This document shows positions 57,142 through 64,000 of a DNA stretch of 64,000 nt, in pieces. The notes beneath the pieces were generated by a model. It did not search any database, was not told the origin of the DNA, and worked only from the letters and a program-made list of their open reading frames with translations. The translations under genes were made by a program, and so were the position numbers. Numbering within the stretch: position 1 is the stretch's first letter; each line of letters begins with the position of its first letter. Origin of the DNA: Symploca sp. SIO3C6 (GTDB lineage: Bacteria; Cyanobacteriota; Cyanobacteriia; Cyanobacteriales; Coleofasciculaceae). The stretch spans positions 1-64,000 of the forward strand of contig JAAHHJ010000031.1 of assembly GCA_010692425.1 (NCBI GenBank), read 5' to 3'.

Positions 57142-58320
57142 TCACTCACCGAATCCATCTCTAAGAATAATGCAGTGTTTGGAGTCAAAGGCAATTTTTC
57201 CTTGTTGCTGCAGTTTCCCTAACTCTCGGGTAATTGTCACTCTAGTAGTGCGGCAGGCATTAGCAAGCTCCTGATGAGTAAAACGAACATTTAAAAGAGT
57301 GCCTTCTGCTACGGATTGACCAATTTCCTGTTTTAAAAATAACAAGAAATGCTGTAAGCGCTCTTTCACTTGCTGCTTGCCAGAAATAGCTAAGAGTAAT
57401 TCTGTTTGCTTTAGTCGCCGATTAATTTGAGCTAAAAAATTTTGTTTCAAACGAGGGTAAACATCTATCTCCGTCCAAGCAATGCGAACTAATTCTACCT
57501 CCTCTGAGAGTGCTGTTGCTTGATAGTTATTGAGAGCAGTCATACCAGAGCTAAAAGACATTGAGGTTCCCGCTAGCCCCACAAGCATCTCTTCGCCATT
57601 TTCATTGATAGTACTCAGCTTCACTAAACCTCGAGATACTAGCCAAATTATTTGTTGTTCTAGGTGTATAGTTTCCCCTTTGGCATAAGAATACTTAGGG
57701 TAGTTATGCTTAGGATCGTAGTCATTACTTTCTAGTACTTTCAGAGTCTGCTTAAGCTTGCTGATTTCGCGCACCACCCAACGCAAGGTTACTAGCTTAC
57801 CTTGATTGTCATGAACCGGGGCTACAGTTATAATTGCCTTGAAGGAATCACCTTGATGGGGCTGTAGACGAACTTGCCACTCCTGCACCGACTCACGCTG
57901 AAGAAGCTGCTGGAGCTTGGATTCAAACCCCTGAAGTTCTGGTTGAACGATGAACAGTGTTAGTGGTTTATCTACTAAGAACTGCTGTGGAACATTGAAG
58001 AAGATAGCTGCGATTCGATTAGCTTCGAGAATATTACCATCTGTATCAGTCACCAGGTAAGCATAAAGCATGGACTCAAACAACTCATTGTGGTGCTGTA
58101 TTTCAGCTTCGAGCTGTGATTGAGTAGCTGCCAATTCTTCCTTCTTCTGCAAAAGCTCCTCGACAGCTACCTGGAGTTGTTCTGAGGCAACGCCGAGTTC
58201 CTTGTAGACTGCCGGCAGCAAATTAGTTGATTGCTGTCGAGGATCGCCTACCGCTTGGTAGAGTTCAGCTAAACGCTGTTGGAACGCTTGTAGCTGCTGG
58301 GCAAAAATATCAACTTCCAC
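57142..58320 (-). CDS. PAS-Crp/Fnr-family transcriptional regulator
   Basis: A 392-residue regulator. A coiled coil (about 55-95) leads to a PAS domain (about 100-210: LLYAYLVTDTDGNILEANRIAAIFF-type). A degenerate cyclic-nucleotide-binding beta barrel follows (about 210-300), lacking a clear cAMP phosphate-binding RxS motif. The C-terminal winged helix (VRFTHQELANACRTTRVTITRELGKLQQQGKIAF, about 345-385) is typical of the Crp/Fnr family. The PAS fusion suggests a sensory input other than or beyond cNMP. The stop at 57142 meets the edge of a minisatellite. ATG at 58320. Confidence 0.85.
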   Translation of the reverse strand: MEVDIFAQQLQAFQQRLAELYQAVGDPRQQSTNLLPAVYKELGVASEQLQVAVEELLQKKEELAATQSQLEAEIQHHNELFESMLYAYLVTDTDGNILEANRIAAIFFNVPQQFLVDKPLTLFIVQPELQGFESKLQQLLQRESVQEWQVRLQPHQGDSFKAIITVAPVHDNQGKLVTLRWVVREISKLKQTLKVLESNDYDPKHNYPKYSYAKGETIHLEQQIIWLVSRGLVKLSTINENGEEMLVGLAGTSMSFSSGMTALNNYQATALSEEVELVRIAWTEIDVYPRLKQNFLAQINRRLKQTELLLAISGKQQVKERLQHFLLFLKQEIGQSVAEGTLLNVRFTHQELANACRTTRVTITRELGKLQQQGKIAFDSKHCIILRDGFGE

Positions 58321-59243
58321 ATCAAATTTTCAAAACTTATCTTGTGAAATCGAACAATTTATCGTTTCTAGGTCTTTAGCAATGGCGGAAAATCATACTA
58401 ACTTAAGTATTGACGAAAGACAAGAAATTTAGAATCGAAATTTAGATTCACATACTTATAAACAGAGGGACTCAATTATAAATAAAAACAACATTCGATC
58501 ATCTCAAACTCTCTGAGTATTATGGGTTCAAACCCATGTTTGCTTGATTAGCATTATCTGCTTATAATTCTAATTTTTATGTTTGTAATACAGTCAGTAG
58601 AAACAAAGCAATTGAATTAATCTATACTATGTTTAACTGTCACGTGGCGTAAATCCCAGCTTCAAAAAACTCAAACTCTGTGTCCTTGCAATAAATGTTT
58701 GTATTCATGGTTACAAGCCAACTTCAACTTATAGTCACTCTTCAGACAGAAGTTATGGATCTATAGAAATAGGTAATCTTACCCTCAGATACAGCTTCCA
58801 AGCGACACTGGGATTTACCACATAGCGGCAACAGCAGACCTAAGTAATATATTAGCCTTTTCAGGCTTTAGCTGCTATCCTTCGGTTATTTTAGGGATAT
58901 CCTGTGTTGCTTTCTTTAATTCATCAAACTTTCCTTATCCTTATCATCAACAATACTTATGCTTAATTTCCAGGATCTGAACTATGATTTATAGTCCTCT
59001 ACTTTTAGATCAACAAAATTTTTTATATTCAACTCAACAAAACTAGTCTAATAGCTAAGACTCAGAGACTCAGAAGTGTTAATTGGTTTTGAGGACTGTG
59101 TCATTTACATCAAATGAATACAGGCATCCAACATTAGAACTAAATATAATCAGTCGATTATTAATTATCTCAATTACTCAAGTTTCAGAGGGCTGTAATT
59201 TAAGGTCAATATTCAATCTCCAACCACAAGGATTTCTTGAAAT
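58321..59243. other. 923-bp intergenic gap
   Basis: AT-rich sequence between the PAS-Crp gene and DUF1816. I saw only very short frames, no strong hairpin, no tandem repeat and no RNA gene. It should contain the promoters of both flanking genes. Confidence 0.4.
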
Positions 59244-59492
59244 ATGATTTTTTTAGAAAAAACTGAAGAGACTTTTATATCTACTTTACAACAACTAGGA
59301 CAAGCTTGGTGGATAGAACTTATTACTGATAATCCCTGGTGTACATACTATTTTGGACCCTTTGTCAGTAGTCATGAGGCTCATTTCAATCTGGCAGGAT
59401 ACATAGAAGATTTAGAACAGGAAAAAGCTCAAATCACTGCTATTAGTATTCTGCGTTGCCAGCCAAAACAGCTAACGATGTTTAAAGATTAA
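59244..59492 (+). CDS. DUF1816 family protein
   Basis: An 82-residue cyanobacterial DUF1816 protein: AWWIELITDNPWCTYYFGPF, then SSHEAHFNLAGYIEDLEQEKAQITAISILRCQPKQLT. The family is small, cyanobacteria-restricted and often near phycobilisome or stress genes; its function is unknown. ATG at 59244, long gap upstream. Confidence 0.85.
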   Translation: MIFLEKTEETFISTLQQLGQAWWIELITDNPWCTYYFGPFVSSHEAHFNLAGYIEDLEQEKAQITAISILRCQPKQLTMFKD

Positions 59493-59733
59493 TTTAACTT
59501 AGAATTATAACTTTATTATCGATTGTATGCTGGCCCGTGTAGGCGAGCTTTTTTTGTATAGTTACTTTGCTAAAGAACGCAGTATCTTCAATCCTAATAA
59601 GTATTTGCAACATTGGGAAAAGCTACTGGTTGAGGCAGGGTGTAGGGTGTAAGGTAATTTCGGACGGTTTCATAAATGTTTACACAGTCATGTTTATTTG
59701 TGTCCAACTGACTTAGCTGATAACCACTACAAA

Positions 59734-59780
59734 CAGGGCATTAAGGAGCAAAGCCCAAGTCTTTACTCCTTAATGCCCTG
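59734..59780 (-). terminator. 15-bp perfect hairpin downstream of tRNA-His
   Basis: CAGGGCATTAAGGAG (59734-59748) and CTCCTTAATGCCCTG (59766-59780) with a 17-nt loop. The loop, agcaaagcccaagtctt with its flanks, matches the IS605 end agcaaagcccacgtctt in 16 of 17 positions. It lies 10 bp after the tRNA 3' end, so it may terminate the transcript, but it is probably of mobile-element origin. Confidence 0.55.
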
Positions 59781-59789
59781 TAAAATAAG

Positions 59790-59863
59790 GGCGAACGATG
59801 GGACTCGAACCCACGAATGGTGGAACCACAATCCACTGCCTTAACCACTTGGCTACGCTCGCC
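59790..59863 (-). tRNA. tRNA-His (GTG)
   Basis: A complete cloverleaf on the minus strand, with an eight-pair acceptor stem including G-1 and C73, the tRNA-His hallmark. The anticodon loop ttGTGgt reads GUG and the T arm has GGTTCGAGTCC. The CCA end is not encoded. It is flanked by a hairpin on the 3' side. Confidence 0.95.
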
Positions 59864-60061
59864 ATACCATATTTGATTATAGCATCTGGCGACTGAGATA
59901 AGCCACTTTACTCTTTTACAAGGAAGTGCTCCTTTGGAGCAAGAGTTGTTAGCGTAGCGAGGGAAGTCTAGGTGGGTACTCTCACCAGGTGTTCAACTCG
60001 AAACCTGAGAGTAGAGAATAGTCGTCATCGATAAATAGTGAGATTAGAATTCAATATCAAT

Positions 60062-60445
60062 ATGTTACAAAAGATTGCAGCAATTGCAGGCGGAGTTACT
60101 CTCGTGATCCTGGGAGCGTCGATGGCAATAAAAAATCCAGGTAAGGGTGCCTATGAAAAGTATGCTGTTGGGCAGCTGACAAAGTACTTAAAAGAGGAAG
60201 TTTGCTCACAGCCATCAAAGGTAGAAGATTTACCAAAGTTTTTCCAGCGCCAATGCCCAACAATCATTGAGAGTTTACGCCCACCAATTCAAACGGTCAT
60301 TTCCCAAACAACACAACGGCGTAACTTTGTTTTTTTCAGCGTTTATCGAACTGATTTAGATGTTGGTTCCCCTTTGCCTGCTTATCAGTTTGGCACAGTT
60401 GGGGTTTTTGAAAAGTTTTATGTTTACCAGGCTGATGAGCTTTAA
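60062..60445 (+). CDS. DUF4359 family protein
   Basis: A 127-residue protein with an N-terminal membrane/signal segment (IAAIAGGVTLVILGASMAI) followed by NPGKGAYEKYAVGQLTKYLKEEVC, C69-type cysteines in FQRQC, and a beta-rich end (NFVFFSVYRTDLDVG, FGTVGVFEKFYVY). It fits the cyanobacterial DUF4359 family of unknown function, probably exported or membrane-anchored. I prefer ATG 60062; the frame is open from GTG 60038. Confidence 0.8.
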   Translation: MLQKIAAIAGGVTLVILGASMAIKNPGKGAYEKYAVGQLTKYLKEEVCSQPSKVEDLPKFFQRQCPTIIESLRPPIQTVISQTTQRRNFVFFSVYRTDLDVGSPLPAYQFGTVGVFEKFYVYQADEL

Positions 60446-60470
60446 GGGGAGATGGGGAGATGGGGAGATG
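60446..60470. repeat. ggggagat minisatellite
   Basis: Three ggggagat units, the complementary form of the ctccccat arrays elsewhere, in the 70-bp spacer before the kinase relic. Confidence 0.75.
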
Positions 60471-60529
60471 AATTTATAGCAGTTATTTAGATATTTAGAA
60501 AAATGCTATAACCGATGGCAAAGATAGCT

Positions 60530-61160
60530 ATGAACTACTGCCTAACTCCTGGATGCTTTAAGCCTTGCAACCCAGATTCAGCTCGATTTTGTTACAGTTG
60601 TGGAGCTAAGCTATTGCTTAAGGAAAGATACCGCCCGATTCAACCTCTGGGTAGCGGCGGATTTGGTAAAACCTTTTTGGCAGTAGATGAAGATATCCCT
60701 GATAAACCCTACTGTGTTATTAAACAACTATACTTAGAAAATCCAGATATTGGGTTTCGGAAAAAAGCAACTGAACTGTTTTACCAAGAAGCAGTACGTT
60801 TAGGTGAATTGGGCAAACATCCCCAAATCCCAACTTTACTGGCACACTTTCAACAGAATCGCCAATTGTATCTGCTCCAGGAGTGGATTGCTGGAGATAC
60901 TCTCCAGCAACAGTCGCGGGCGCTTTGGCTTCAGTGTTCAGACGCAAATCTACGAAGAAGTAGGTGGAGAGTATCATAGTTTATGCAATCGCCTGGGTTG
61001 GCCGCTAAACCAACCATATGTTCCCGATTCCCAACTCAAATTTAGCCTGAAAGCGCCAGTAGGACACCTGCCCTCACGCCGTTGGGTAGGGGGGTTTAAC
61101 TGGTGGCGTCATGCTGGCGAGATGGCAGCAAAACTTGGGCAGTGTAAAAATTCACCATAG
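60530..61160 (+). pseudogene. Truncated 4-Cys Ser/Thr kinase joined to a foreign tail
   Basis: The start MNYCLTPGCFKPCNPDSARFC...LLLKERYRPIQPLGSGGFGKTFLAVDE is the 4-cysteine module plus glycine loop of cyanobacterial Ser/Thr kinases. Lysine CVIKQL and a sensible N-lobe follow to GDTLQQ. The catalytic HRD and DFG regions are missing; the frame ends at 60979. From about 60905 a second frame runs to 61160 (YEEVGGEYHSLCNRLGWPLNQPY, SRRWVGGFNWWRHAG), resembling the C-terminus of another protein. This is probably a deletion fusion, hence inactive as a kinase. Confidence 0.7.
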
Positions 61161-61226
61161 TTGATTATCATCGCGTAAATAGCAACAATTGATACAAAAT
61201 TCTAGTAATTAAAATGATAAACTTCA

Positions 61227-62093
61227 TTGCTTAATAAACAAAGAAATTTAAGTATATCCTTGCCCTTGTCCTCTGCTTATCTGTTGATATCTCACGGTAG
61301 TCGCGATCAGCGTCCCCACTTGGCTATGGAAAAGCTGGCTGAGTTAGTGGGCGCTAAGTTGGCAACTCGAAGGATTTATTGGGGTGTAGGAAGAGTAGGG
61401 GAGTATGATCTCTACAGAAGTACCTCTAAGTCTGTAAATGCTAATATCACAGCGCCAGCCGTAGTAACTAGCAGTAGTGGTTTTCCGCTAGTGGGTACAG
61501 CGATTTTAGAGTTGGCTGAGGTGCCATTGCATGAACAAATTAGGCAATTTGCTAGTTTGGCGTTAGCTGCTGGATACAATCAATTGCAGTTGTTGCCTGT
61601 GTTTCTGCTGCCAGGGGTGCATGTGAGTGAGGATATTCCAGCAGAAGTGGCGCTGGCCCAGCAAAGCCTAGGGGGAGCAATTAAGCTGAAATTGCTGCCT
61701 TACTTGGGTACTCACCCTGGTTTGAGAATAATTATGGCAAGTCAGCTAGTGGGGATAGAGGTTGATGCCAAGATTTTATTATCTCACGGAACCCGTCGTG
61801 TTAATGGTAATCAGCCAGTGGAGGCAATGGCTGATTATTTAGGGGCAGTGGCGGCTTACTTTTCAGTGTCGCCGAGTTTAGAAGAGCAGGTGCAAGTTTT
61901 AGCGACTGCTGGCTATAGACAGATTATGATTTTGCCTTACTTTTTTTTCTGTGGGGGAATTACGGATGCGATTGCTCAAATGGTTGCTCAGATACAGTTA
62001 CACTCTCCTAAGCTAAGTTTGAGGTTAGGTGAGCCGATTGGGGCAAGTGATCCATTAGCTGATTTAATTGTGGATTTAGTTAAACAGAAATGA
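61227..62093 (+). CDS. sirB: CbiX/SirB-like sirohydrochlorin ferrochelatase
   Basis: A 288-residue two-domain chelatase of the CbiX/SirB type: LLISHGSRDQRPH in the first half and ILLSHGTRR in the second, each carrying a metal-binding His. LLPVFLLPGVHVSEDIP and ILPYFFFCGGITD are the paired active-site loops. The family inserts metal (Fe or Co) into sirohydrochlorin. TAA at 61218 limits the start to TTG 61227 or a later codon. It overlaps cobA by 4 bp (ATGA), so the two are translationally coupled, giving successive steps of siroheme synthesis. Confidence 0.85.
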   Translation: MLNKQRNLSISLPLSSAYLLISHGSRDQRPHLAMEKLAELVGAKLATRRIYWGVGRVGEYDLYRSTSKSVNANITAPAVVTSSSGFPLVGTAILELAEVPLHEQIRQFASLALAAGYNQLQLLPVFLLPGVHVSEDIPAEVALAQQSLGGAIKLKLLPYLGTHPGLRIIMASQLVGIEVDAKILLSHGTRRVNGNQPVEAMADYLGAVAAYFSVSPSLEEQVQVLATAGYRQIMILPYFFFCGGITDAIAQMVAQIQLHSPKLSLRLGEPIGASDPLADLIVDLVKQK

Positions 62094-62884
62094 CCACACA
62101 AGCACAAACAACACAGACAGAAGTAGAGAGGAAAAAGTGTTTGGGTAAGGTATATTTAGTTGGCGCTGGACCAGGAGATCCTGGACTAATTACACTTAAA
62201 GGTAAGGGATTATTAGCTGGGGCAGATGTTGTCGTCTACGATGCTTTGGTAAGCCCACAGATTCTGGCAATGATTAATCCTCAAGCAGAGCAAATTAATG
62301 CCGGGAAACGTCGAGGGCGTCATTCTCTGTTGCAGGAAGAGACGACGCGGATACTAATTGAAAAGGCGCAAACTCAGGCGGTGGTGGTGCGGCTGAAGGG
62401 AGGCGATCCCTTTGTCTTTGGTCGCGGTGGCGAAGAAATGCAAGACTTGATTAATGCTGGGGTATCTGTGGAGGTAGTGCCAGGAGTGACTTCTGGGATA
62501 GCAGCACCAGCCTATGCAGGGATTCCTTTAACTCATCGTGCCTACAGCTCTTCAGTAACTTTTGTCACAGGTCATGAGTCGGCAGGAAAGTATAAACCAC
62601 AAGTTAATTGGGAAGCGATCGCTCATGGTTCGGAAACAATTGTAATTTATATGGGCGTACATAATTTACCTTACATTGTTGCCCAACTCTGTGGCGCTGG
62701 CTTGAGTGAGCAAACACCTGTAGCACTAATTCGCTGGGGAACTAGACCACAACAGCAAGAGCTTATCGGCTGCCTAAAAACCATTGTAGCATTAGTTGAG
62801 GAGACTAAGTTTGAAGCACCTGCGATCGCAGTTATTGGAGATGTGGTTAAGTTCCACGAAATTCTACCAGGTCAATTTGTTTAA
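62090..62884 (+). CDS. cobA: Uroporphyrinogen-III C-methyltransferase
   Basis: A 264-residue methyltransferase that makes precorrin-2 from uroporphyrinogen III: VYLVGAGPGDPGLITLKGK, VVRLKGGDPFVFGRGGEE, VVPGVTSGIAAPAYAGIPLTHR, VTGHESAG and GTRPQQQELIGCL. The sequence matches the SUMT family at full length. It follows sirB with a 4-base overlap. Product flows to siroheme, and potentially to cobalamin with cobU. Confidence 0.95.
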   Translation: MTTQAQTTQTEVERKKCLGKVYLVGAGPGDPGLITLKGKGLLAGADVVVYDALVSPQILAMINPQAEQINAGKRRGRHSLLQEETTRILIEKAQTQAVVVRLKGGDPFVFGRGGEEMQDLINAGVSVEVVPGVTSGIAAPAYAGIPLTHRAYSSSVTFVTGHESAGKYKPQVNWEAIAHGSETIVIYMGVHNLPYIVAQLCGAGLSEQTPVALIRWGTRPQQQELIGCLKTIVALVEETKFEAPAIAVIGDVVKFHEILPGQFV

Positions 62885-62892
62885 TGCTCGAG

Positions 62893-62911
62893 AGTACCCT
62901 CTGAGGGTACT
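62893..62911 (+). terminator. Terminator of the sirB-cobA operon
   Basis: An 8-bp stem AGTACCCT/AGGGTACT with a 3-nt loop is followed by TTTTC, 9 bp after the cobA stop. Confidence 0.7.
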
Positions 62912-63020
62912 TTTCAATCTTTCAGGAACTTGTTAAAGTAGATGCCCTGTGATCTTTAATCATAGCCGTTTTCACCCTTGATGAAGTGCAATGTCTCTTA
63001 GTTCTCGGATAAAAGTCAGC

Positions 63021-63709
63021 CTAGAAAAATAATGTCTCCCCCTCTCCTCCTCTCCCCATATCCCCCTTTTCCAGGAATTTTCTGCGTTTGACGTAAATAC
63101 TTTTCATATGCTTCTTGACTGTATTGGGAGTAATGTCGAGATCAGCTGCGATTTCTTTGTAGGTATAGTCATCTTGATGGAGCAACCAAACCTCCATTTC
63201 ACGGTCAGTAAGACCATATTTTTTAGCATCTTCCATAATTATTTTCTGGCTAGTTTGCCGTTTATCTTCTACAGTTACTAACAAAAAAGGATTTGACTCA
63301 GATTCTAGTATTAGCCATCGAGTTTTTATTTTAAGAAAGATATAACTGTCTGTAATAATTTCAGTTTCAAGCTGCCAAATTTGATTGGGAAATAAATTAC
63401 GAGTCTCAATTAAATATTGACAAATATGACAGACTTCTTCAGGTAAGGAGGTATCTTCAGGTAATAAGGTAGTTGCTGATTTACTTTGCTTGAGCTTGCG
63501 AAAAAGTCTCATGACCTGATAATTGGCATAAATCATCTGACCTTGGGTATTTAGAATCAAAATGCCGTTGATTAGGTCTTCAATCAAAGACTGTAGTAAA
63601 TTAGATGAAATTTTGTTAGGGCATGATGACTTAGCAGTTGTATTTTTTTTGCTTGGGTCTTTGATGATTGATGATCGGATGTATTAAATTGATAATTGCT
63701 ACTGAACAT
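63021..63709 (-). CDS. PAS-like/LuxR-type transcriptional regulator, frame broken at an A tract
   Basis: A regulator of about 210 residues if repaired. The downstream frame has a PAS-like sensor (DLINGILILNTQGQMIYANYQVM) and a LuxR helix-turn-helix (YGLTDREMEVWLLHQDDYTYKEIAADLDITPNTVKKHMKSIYVKRR), but its only start is TTG at 63587. A better start is ATG 63709, with GGAG 8-9 bp upstream. That frame (MFSSNYQFNTSDHQSSK...) runs into a run of eight A residues (T8 on the plus strand at 63643-63650). One extra A would join the two frames. The C-terminal residues (EKGDMGRGGEGETLFF) come from the adjacent minisatellite. Confidence 0.7.
63034..63070. repeat. ctcccc minisatellite overlapping a gene end
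   Basis: Pyrimidine-rich ctcccc/tctcc units covering the last codons of the LuxR-type gene, as at 9319-9388. Confidence 0.75.
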
Positions 63710-64000
63710 CAATTCTCTCCTGCAAATTAGGGTTCATTTGAGATCTTAACTTTCAGAAGAACTCGTTTAAGTCTTGGTTTTATATGCAGGATGTCGGTGA
63801 TTGTAATAAAACTTTATGTAATTGCTGTTTGTAGACAGATTATAGACTACCAGTCAGTGTAATCTGAAATCCACTGCTGGCAAGGCTTATCCTATCTGTA
63901 ATGGTATGAGCAAGCTGCTAAATTTCTTTCGTTGTGATCAGATACTTACCGATGGAAAGTGGACTAAAAAGTACCCTGGTAAGGTACTTAGCAAACACTA

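Overview
The window is chromosomal DNA of a cyanobacterium. This is supported by scattered GCGATCGC (HIP1) palindromes, phylloquinone genes (menB and an isochorismate synthase), a decayed CP43/IsiA-type chlorophyll protein, a futA-type iron-binding protein, cyanobacterial families (DUF2811, DUF1816, DUF4359, 4-Cys Ser/Thr kinase, UPF0182), and heptameric tandem repeats. The genus cannot be fixed from sequence reading alone.

Layout. 1-1.9 kb: an IS200/IS605-family element with intact tnpA and damaged tnpB. 1.9-5.9 kb: murF, a conserved hypothetical, pth and a DUF2811 gene. 5.9-9.3 kb: an accessory-looking stretch with a phased cluster of TGTGGAAA (DnaA-box-like) sites, a small helix-turn-helix gene, a PD-(D/E)XK-type nuclease, triple direct repeats, a 53-residue ORF and a cupin. 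9.4-17.6 kb: a UPF0182 membrane protein, a secreted CHRD/RTX/spondin-like protein and an SLH-anchored family-10-like hydrolase. 17.8-28.2 kb: small hypotheticals, ahcY, an ExoD-like protein, two tandem MscS channels, a coiled-coil membrane protein and a NERD-helicase-pentapeptide fusion. 28.6-37.7 kb: a metal/iron block (P-type ATPase, feoA, feoA, feoB, feoC-like, periplasmic phosphatase, futA) ending in a relic of a CP43/IsiA-family gene. 37.7-52.9 kb: SPOR protein, dciA (DUF721), menB, a large hybrid histidine kinase, glyS, isochorismate synthase, phasin-like protein and cobU. 53-58.3 kb: a coiled-coil protein, two GT2 glycosyltransferases with a WcaF-type acetyltransferase, and a PAS-Crp regulator. 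59-64 kb: DUF1816, tRNA-His, DUF4359, a truncated kinase, a sirB/cbiX-like and cobA pair, and a LuxR-type regulator broken by a homopolymer shift.

The clearest functional group is the iron block: ferrous uptake by FeoAAB with an FeoC-like regulator, ferric binding by FutA, and a vestige of the light-harvesting family to which the iron-stress protein IsiA belongs. The tetrapyrrole genes (sirB-like, cobA, cobU) and the menaquinone/phylloquinone genes are scattered rather than operonic, as is usual in cyanobacteria.

The intergenic DNA is rich in small mobile sequences. These include a 221-bp non-autonomous derivative of the IS605 element with both ends and the same TTAC flank, single-end relics, several inverted-repeat elements, heptamer repeats, and a (C/T)-rich ctccccat minisatellite that has entered coding sequence at least twice. 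No CRISPR array, rRNA or prophage was seen. I found no convincing multi-gene novel system. The best leads are the phased DnaA-box-like cluster, the NERD-helicase-pentapeptide protein, the nuclease with its repeats and small ORF, the CP43-family relic beside the iron genes, and the small palindromic insertion in tnpB.
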